Assembly (NCBI GenBank): GCA_046728075.1
Contig: JBKPDV010000218.1
Span: forward strand, 1-17,834
Reading direction: 5' to 3'
DNA length: 17,834 nt
Source: JBKPDV01 sp046728075
GTDB taxonomy: Bacteria; Acidobacteriota; Thermoanaerobaculia; UBA5066; Gp7-AA6
Shown here: one piece after another, positions 14,048 through 17,834 of the stretch
How the letters are laid out: every line of letters starts with the position of its first letter
Numbering within the stretch: position 1 is the first letter of the stretch
Program-made: the position numbers and the translations under genes
The notes under the pieces: model-generated
What the model saw: only the letters and a program-made list of their open reading frames with translations
The model's database searches: none
What the model was told of the DNA's origin: nothing

Positions 14048-14061
14048 GGTCTCGAGGTAGC
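14028..14061 (+). terminator. Perfect 13-bp inverted repeat across the stop codon
   Basis: The arms GCTACCTCGAGAC (14028-14040) and GTCTCGAGGTAGC (14049-14061) pair perfectly around an 8-nt loop that contains most of the region up to and including the TGA stop (14045-14047). It ends the kinase/receiver operon. No T-run follows, so it is either a Rho-independent-like stem of a GC-rich type or an RNA-stabilising 3' hairpin. Confidence 0.6.
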
Positions 14062-14176
14062 TTCGCTGACCGGCTAGAAAACCGCCCCCGGATCAATATT
14101 GCCGCTCGCCGTCCGCCAGGCCCTGCATCACGCCAAGTTCTTCCTTCCGTGTTAGGTTTGGCCCGAAAGGCTAGAC

Positions 14177-14193
14177 CGGCGGAAGCTCCGCCG
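14177..14193 (+). promoter_or_regulatory. Short hairpin just upstream of the SYLF ribosome-binding site
   Basis: The 7-bp arms CGGCGGA and TCCGCCG flank a 3-nt loop AGC. They end 7 nt before the AGGAGG of the next gene. A hairpin with the same core words (GGCTCCGCC / GGCGGAGCC) follows that gene at 14914-14946. Confidence 0.4.
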
Positions 14194-14212
14194 CGTTCTG
14201 AGGAGGTTGGTT

Positions 14213-14896
14213 ATGCGAAATCTTGTCTGGAAACGATTGGTTCTGAGCCTGGTGTTGGTCGTGGCCCCGCTCGCCGCGTGGGCGGACCCGACCCCTGCGG
14301 ACGCCCAGAAGGAGGTCACAGCGGCTGGCAAGACCCTCGATCACTTCAGCGCCGACCCCGACATGAACTGGTTCCGCAATCACGCCAAAGAAGCCAAAGG
14401 CGTCCTTATCTGTTCTCAAGTCGTCAAGGCCGGCTTCATCATCGGCGGCTCCGGCGGGCGCTGCGTGCTCGTGGTGAAGGGCGACAAGGGCTGGCATGGT
14501 CCCGCGTTCTACGCCATCGGGACGGCGAGCGCCGGATTCCAGGCAGGCGTTCAGTCGTCGGAGATCGTGGGACTCGTGATGTCGCAGAAGGCGGTGGACT
14601 CCCTCATGTCGAACTCGTTCAAGCTGGGTGGTGATGCGAGCGTCGCGGCCGGCCCAGTCGGTGTCGGGACAGCGGCGACTCCGAACGCCGACTTCGTCTT
14701 TTACAGCCGTTCGAAAGGACTCTATGGCGGCGTGGACGTTTCCGGAGCCGTCATCAAGCCGTCGGAGGAATACAACAAGGCCTATTACGGCAAGGACGCG
14801 TCCCCCATCGACATCATCGTCCGCGGCACGGTCCACAACCCGACCGCCAAGGCTGCCCTGCTCTCGAAGGTCTCGAAGCTCTACGGCGGACAGTAA
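14213..14896 (+). CDS. Secreted SYLF-domain (Ysc84-type) lipid-binding protein
   Basis: The 227-residue protein has a signal peptide (MRNLVWKRLVLSLVLVVAPL, cleaved after AWA) and then a SYLF/Ysc84 domain to the C-terminus. Markers are AKGVLICSQVVKAGFIIGGS, GWHGPAFYAIGTASAGFQAG, IVGLVMSQKAVDSLMSNSFK with GGDASVAAGPVG, and FYSRSKGLYGGVDVSGAVIK. Eukaryotic relatives bind phosphoinositides and actin; bacterial secreted members are of unclear function, probably in the envelope. The start is set by a perfect AGGAGG at 14201-14206, 6 nt before ATG 14213; an upstream in-frame TTG at 14207 overlaps the spacer and is not credible. It is probably monocistronic, flanked by hairpins, and convergent with the hydrolase gene downstream. 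Confidence 0.94.
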   Translation: MRNLVWKRLVLSLVLVVAPLAAWADPTPADAQKEVTAAGKTLDHFSADPDMNWFRNHAKEAKGVLICSQVVKAGFIIGGSGGRCVLVVKGDKGWHGPAFYAIGTASAGFQAGVQSSEIVGLVMSQKAVDSLMSNSFKLGGDASVAAGPVGVGTAATPNADFVFYSRSKGLYGGVDVSGAVIKPSEEYNKAYYGKDASPIDIIVRGTVHNPTAKAALLSKVSKLYGGQ

Positions 14897-14913
14897 GAGA
14901 CGAAGTCGCGGAA

Positions 14914-14946
14914 GGCTCCGCCGTTCGACGTCCGGGCGGCGGAGCC
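14914..14946. terminator. GC-rich stem-loop between convergent genes
   Basis: The 10-bp arms GGCTCCGCCG (14914-14923) and CGGCGGAGCC (14937-14946) are perfect around a 13-nt loop. It lies 17 bp after the SYLF stop and 48 bp before the hydrolase stop on the other strand. It fits a bidirectional terminator, though without a T-run. Confidence 0.55.
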
Positions 14947-14994
14947 GACCACCCGAGGCCAATGGCCGCTCCGCCATGCTGGTCCCAACCTCAA

Positions 14995-16044
14995 TTAGCC
15001 GTCGACGTCGACGACGGCTTTCGCAAAGGCCTCCGGAGCTTCCTGAGGCAGATTGTGCCCGATGCCGCCTTTGATGATTCGGTTTTCGTACTTGCCCGAG
15101 AATTTTGACGCGTAGGCACTGGGCTCCGGGTGTGGTGCGCCGTTGGCATCCCCTTCCATCGTGATGGTGGGCACGGTAATGACCGGGAATGTGGCGAGCC
15201 GCTTTTCGAGATCGTCATATTTCCGTTCGCCATCTGCCAGGCCCTGTCGCCAACGGTAGTTATGGATCACGATCGCGACGTGGTCAGGGTTGTTGAAAGA
15301 TGCCGCGCTGCGGTCGTAGGTGGAATCGTCGAAGTCCCACTTCGGCGACGCCAGCTTCCAAATGAGCTTCGAGAAATCATGTCGGTATTTGTCGTACCCG
15401 GCGCGGCCGCGCTCCGTCGCGAAGTAGAACTGGTACCACCACTGGAGCTCAGCGCTCGGCGGCAACGGCACCTTGCCAGCCTCCTGGCTGCCGATCAGGT
15501 AGCCGCTCACGGAGACGAGGCCCTTGCAGCGCTCCGGCCAGAGCGCCGCGATAATGTCGGCCGTGCGCCCTCCCCAATCAAAACCGGCGAGGATTGCCTT
15601 TTTGATCTTGAGGGCATCCATGAGGTTGGTGATGTCGAGAGCAACGACGGCTGGCTGGCCGTTGCGGAACGTCTCGCCGGAGAGAAAGCGCGTCGTGCCG
15701 TAGCCGCGCAGGTGCGGAACGATCACCCGGTAGCCCTTCGATGCCAGCAGAGGGGCAACATCGACAAAGCTGTGAATGTCGTAGGGCCAGCCGTGGAGAA
15801 GAAGGACCGGCGATCCATTGGCAGGCCCAGCTTCGGCATATCCCACATTCAGGAGACCGGCATCGATCTGCTTGAGCGGGCCGAAGGACGCGTTCGTCCC
15901 CGGCTTGATCTTGGGCTGATCTGCCGGTTTTGCCTTGGTGGACTGCGCTCTGGCGTCACCGGTCATACCGAGCTTGGCGGAGGCAACAGCCATGGCCGCA
16001 GCGCTTAGAAAGCGGCGGCGGTTCTGTTTGAGTTCGCCTAGCAT
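14995..16044 (-). CDS. Tat-exported alpha/beta hydrolase, epoxide-hydrolase-like
   Basis: The 349-residue protein has a twin-arginine signal (NRRRFLSAAAMAVASAKLG) and a cut site near ARA-QS, so it is exported folded. The alpha/beta-hydrolase core shows the oxyanion motif LLLHGWPYD at 82-89, the nucleophile elbow AGFDWGG with Asp156, a likely acid at Asp299 in MEGDANG and His330 in GGIGHNLPQEAP. An Asp nucleophile is the mark of epoxide hydrolases and haloalkane dehalogenases rather than esterases (Ser). The cap segment WWYQFYFATERGRAGY at 202-217 resembles the epoxide-hydrolase Q-Y-F region. Substrate is not predictable. The ATG at 16044 has AGGAGG 6 nt upstream. It lies 61 bp downstream of the ferritin-like gene on the same strand and may be part of the same cluster. 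Confidence 0.92.
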   Translation of the reverse strand: MLGELKQNRRRFLSAAAMAVASAKLGMTGDARAQSTKAKPADQPKIKPGTNASFGPLKQIDAGLLNVGYAEAGPANGSPVLLLHGWPYDIHSFVDVAPLLASKGYRVIVPHLRGYGTTRFLSGETFRNGQPAVVALDITNLMDALKIKKAILAGFDWGGRTADIIAALWPERCKGLVSVSGYLIGSQEAGKVPLPPSAELQWWYQFYFATERGRAGYDKYRHDFSKLIWKLASPKWDFDDSTYDRSAASFNNPDHVAIVIHNYRWRQGLADGERKYDDLEKRLATFPVITVPTITMEGDANGAPHPEPSAYASKFSGKYENRIIKGGIGHNLPQEAPEAFAKAVVDVDG

Positions 16045-16105
16045 TTTGTTCCTCCTATCCCACGTCCTCGAGGCGGCTCGTAGAGTGATCGAGCCCTTCG
16101 AGGGA

Positions 16106-16666
16106 CTACTTCTCGAGCATGGGCCGGCCCTCGTGGCTGACGAGGAGGTCGTGCATGTCGTTCGCGTGCTCTTCTTCCTGCGCCAGGATCCGCTCGAGCA
16201 TCGAGCGCGTCGTCGGGTCCTTCTCGCCGAAATAGCGCACCATGTCGCGGTACGTCTCGATCGCGATGCGCTCGGCGATCAGGTTCTCCTTGATCATGTC
16301 GACGAGGTTCTCTCCCTCGACGTATTCCGACGCGGCGCGGGACAGCACGCCCTCCGGGTTCAGGTTCGGCTTTCCGCCGAGCTGATTGATGCGCTCGGTC
16401 AGGAGGTCGAGGTGCTCCTCTTCCTCCTTGGCGTGCTGGGCGAATTCCTCCTTGACGGCTTCGCTGGCGAGTCCGGTCGCGCTCGCCGCGTGGAACTTGT
16501 AGCGGAGGATGCACACAATCTCCGTGGCGACGGCGTGGTTGAGGAGGGCGACGGCGTCCTCCACCTTGCCTCCGTAGTTCTGCGTCACGGCTCCTGCGCC
16601 CAGTTGCTTTCGAGCTCTGCGACGGATCTCCGCGATGCTGGAAACGAAGCTGCGACGAGCGACCAT
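16106..16666 (-). CDS. Ferritin-like diiron protein (bacterioferritin/Dps-type)
   Basis: The 186-residue four-helix-bundle protein has the diiron ligand pattern Glu49 (AVATEIVCILRYK), Glu82..His85 (EEEEHLDLL), Glu132 (LIAERIAIE) and Glu164..His167 (AQEEEHANDM). This matches the bacterioferritin/ferritin superfamily, which oxidises and stores iron or detoxifies peroxide in the cytoplasm. The position corresponding to the bacterioferritin haem methionine is not evident, so haem binding is doubtful. A basic N-terminal tail (MVARRSFVSSIAEIRRRARK) precedes the bundle and might bind DNA or act in targeting. I chose ATG 16666, which follows an AAAGGGGGG ribosome site, over ATG 16690. It lies 52 bp downstream of the cytochrome gene; a CCCGCC/GGCGGG hairpin (16694-16712) is in the gap. 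Confidence 0.92.
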   Translation of the reverse strand: MVARRSFVSSIAEIRRRARKQLGAGAVTQNYGGKVEDAVALLNHAVATEIVCILRYKFHAASATGLASEAVKEEFAQHAKEEEEHLDLLTERINQLGGKPNLNPEGVLSRAASEYVEGENLVDMIKENLIAERIAIETYRDMVRYFGEKDPTTRSMLERILAQEEEHANDMHDLLVSHEGRPMLEK

Positions 16667-16693
16667 GGTCGTCCCCCCTTTCGAGATCACCTG

Positions 16694-16712
16694 CCCGCCG
16701 CCAGATGGCGGG
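16694..16712 (-). promoter_or_regulatory. Hairpin between the cytochrome and ferritin-like genes
   Basis: The 6-bp arms CCCGCC and GGCGGG pair around a 7-nt loop, starting 6 bp after the cytochrome stop. It may attenuate or separate transcription of the two genes. It is short and could be chance in GC-rich DNA. Confidence 0.35.
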
Positions 16713-16718
16713 AGTCAG

Positions 16719-17261
16719 TTAGTTTTTGCACGGCATGCCCGCGCTGACCCAGGCTTCCAACGCTTCCACGAACTTCTCATGCGAGAGCGGCGGTGTCGTG
16801 CGGCCAGCGCCGGGGGTCCAGGCCCAGAGGACGAGCGGATCGGTCTTCATGTGCTCGATGATCTGCTCTCCCGTGCGGCGGCCCCCGTTTCGGGCCGGGT
16901 CCTTCATCTGTTCGCAGATCTGCTCCTTGCTCTTGCCTTCCCAGAGCATGGACAACGGCGCGAGATGCCATGTCGCAACGCCGGGCACAAAGCCGTTGGC
17001 CGTGTTCGTCTTTTGATGGCACGTCTGACACGGCTGTGTGGGCGCGCCGTGACCGTCCTTTCCCCGGACGACGAGCGGTTGATGAACGATCTTGGCGTCG
17101 GTTTGTCTGGGGGATTGGTCCTGATGGCAATTGATGCATCTCGGGTGCGTGAGGACGCTCGCAATCGCGTCGAACGATCCGGCATCAGCAGTTTGAGCCG
17201 CTCCCATGCGACTGCAGGCGGCAAGCAAGAGGACGACGACGAACCGGACGAGAATACGCAT
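16719..17261 (-). CDS. Diheme cytochrome c lipoprotein, partner of the molybdoenzyme
   Basis: The 180-residue protein has a short hydrophobic signal with a lipobox LAAC (Cys16), so it is probably a periplasm-facing lipoprotein. Two CxxCH haem sites are present: Cys42-Cys45-His46 (CINCHQDQ) and Cys78-Cys81-His82 (CQTCHQK). Several methionines and histidines further on (WHLAPLSMLW, EQMKD, EHMKTD) could be axial ligands. This type is found beside isoquinoline-1-oxidoreductase-like subunits and is presumed to take electrons from them. Here it starts 10 bp after the stop of such a subunit, with GAGGAG in the gap, which indicates an operon. Reduced cytochrome would pass electrons to the respiratory chain; that route is inference. 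Confidence 0.92.
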   Translation of the reverse strand: MRILVRFVVVLLLAACSRMGAAQTADAGSFDAIASVLTHPRCINCHQDQSPRQTDAKIVHQPLVVRGKDGHGAPTQPCQTCHQKTNTANGFVPGVATWHLAPLSMLWEGKSKEQICEQMKDPARNGGRRTGEQIIEHMKTDPLVLWAWTPGAGRTTPPLSHEKFVEALEAWVSAGMPCKN

Positions 17262-17271
17262 TGTCTTCTCC

Positions 17272-17834
17272 TCAAGCCGAACGCAGTTGCTTCTCCAGCG
17301 GCAGCTTCCGGATGCGTTTGCCGGTCGCGGCGAAGACCGCGTTGGCCAGCGCAGCAGCGGTGACCGCTGTGGCGGGCTCGCCCATGCCGCCGGGCTTTTC
17401 CAGGTTCCGCACCAGGTGCACCTCGATCGACGGCGTCTCGTTGATCCGCAGCACCCGAACGTCGTGAAAGTTGGACTGCTGCACGCGCCCCTTCTCGATC
17501 GTCACCTCGCCCCAGAGCGCGCCGCTGATCCCGAAGATGATTCCGCCCTCGGTCTGAGCTTTGACCGTGTCGGGATTTACCACCGTGCCGCAGTCGACCG
17601 CGCAGACAACCCGGTGCACGCGGACCTCACCGGCCTTCGAAACCGAGACCTCCGCCACCTGGGCAAGGTAGCTGTCCCAACTGCTGTAGAGGGCGGAAAC
17701 GCCCCGGCCGCGGCCTTCCGGCAGCGGCTTGCCCCATCCGGCCGCTTCCGCAGCGACGTCGAGGACTGCCCTGGCGCGCGGCGACTTCTTCAGCAGGGCG
17801 CGGCGAAATGCCACGGGGTCCTGTTTCGTGGCCG
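17272..17834 (-). CDS. Molybdopterin-binding subunit, isoquinoline 1-oxidoreductase beta type, C-terminal part
   Basis: The frame is open to the right edge of the window, so only the last 187 or so residues are present. The visible part reads QDPVAFRRALL, GRGVSALYSSWDSYLAQVAE, then VVCAVDCGTVVNPDTVKAQT, GGIIFGISGALWGEVTIEKG, QQSNFHDVRVLRINETP and GGMGEPATAVTAAALANAVF with GKRIRKLPL. These are the standard C-terminal motifs of the xanthine-dehydrogenase-family large subunit. The Glu in GMGEPA corresponds to the catalytic glutamate. The IorB-type DCGTVVNPDTVKAQTEGG pattern favours an isoquinoline-oxidoreductase-like (aldehyde or N-heterocycle hydroxylating) enzyme. These are often Tat-exported, but the N-terminus is not visible. 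The iron-sulphur partner (IorA) would lie upstream, beyond the window. Confidence 0.93.
   Translation of the reverse strand, partial: ATKQDPVAFRRALLKKSPRARAVLDVAAEAAGWGKPLPEGRGRGVSALYSSWDSYLAQVAEVSVSKAGEVRVHRVVCAVDCGTVVNPDTVKAQTEGGIIFGISGALWGEVTIEKGRVQQSNFHDVRVLRINETPSIEVHLVRNLEKPGGMGEPATAVTAAALANAVFAATGKRIRKLPLEKQLRSA

Noticed and set aside
1..17834. CRISPR arrays, tRNA or rRNA genes, insertion sequences or integrase genes
   Set aside because: I found no regularly spaced repeats, cloverleaf-like segments, transposase motifs or terminal inverted repeats bounding a gene.

Overview
This is a GC-rich bacterial window, densely coded on both strands, with 16 protein genes or gene pieces and no RNA genes, insertion sequences or CRISPR arrays that I can see. 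The combination of a PadR regulator with an ADOP-type duplicated permease, a BlaI-type regulator upstream of a secreted amidohydrolase, two DUF4386 membrane proteins, a SYLF protein and an isoquinoline-oxidoreductase-like molybdoenzyme points to Acidobacteriota (soil or sediment type). Gemmatimonadota is the main alternative. This assignment is inference from gene content only.

Left part (1-4622, all minus strand). A probable transcription unit reads TPR protein -> PadR regulator -> 900-residue ADOP permease -> DUF4386 membrane protein, the last running off the left edge. PadR and the permease are 4 bp apart, and the permease and DUF4386 16 bp apart. The TPR and PadR genes start with nearly the same ribosome-binding-site and start-codon cassette, and a further copy lies upstream of the TPR gene. 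A plus-strand pair follows (4894-5807): an ECF-type sigma factor and a small two-helix membrane protein that may be its anti-sigma factor. REP-like repeats lie on both sides of this pair, and a perfect 11-bp hairpin stands just before it.

Middle (5900-10649). On the minus strand, a cut-short BlaI/MecI regulator overlaps the start of a secreted metal-dependent amidohydrolase, which runs directly into a secreted DinB-fold protein. A second DUF4386 gene lies upstream of them. A lone glycerol kinase gene (glpK) reads divergently on the plus strand, with no glpF or glpD neighbour in view.

Right part (10650-17834). A 331-bp non-coding stretch with several hairpins precedes the most unusual locus. 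This is a two-gene operon: a soluble histidine kinase with a cNMP-binding-type sensor domain, and, 1 bp later, a response-regulator receiver fused to a glutaredoxin-like domain and a thioredoxin-reductase-like flavoprotein. Both redox domains lack their active-site cysteines. The operon ends in a perfect 13-bp inverted repeat that straddles the stop codon. A secreted SYLF protein follows (plus). The rest is minus strand: the C-terminal part of an isoquinoline-1-oxidoreductase-like molybdopterin subunit (cut by the right edge) -> diheme cytochrome c lipoprotein -> ferritin-like protein -> Tat-exported alpha/beta hydrolase of the Asp-nucleophile (epoxide hydrolase) type. The molybdoenzyme and the cytochrome form a plausible periplasmic electron-transfer pair.
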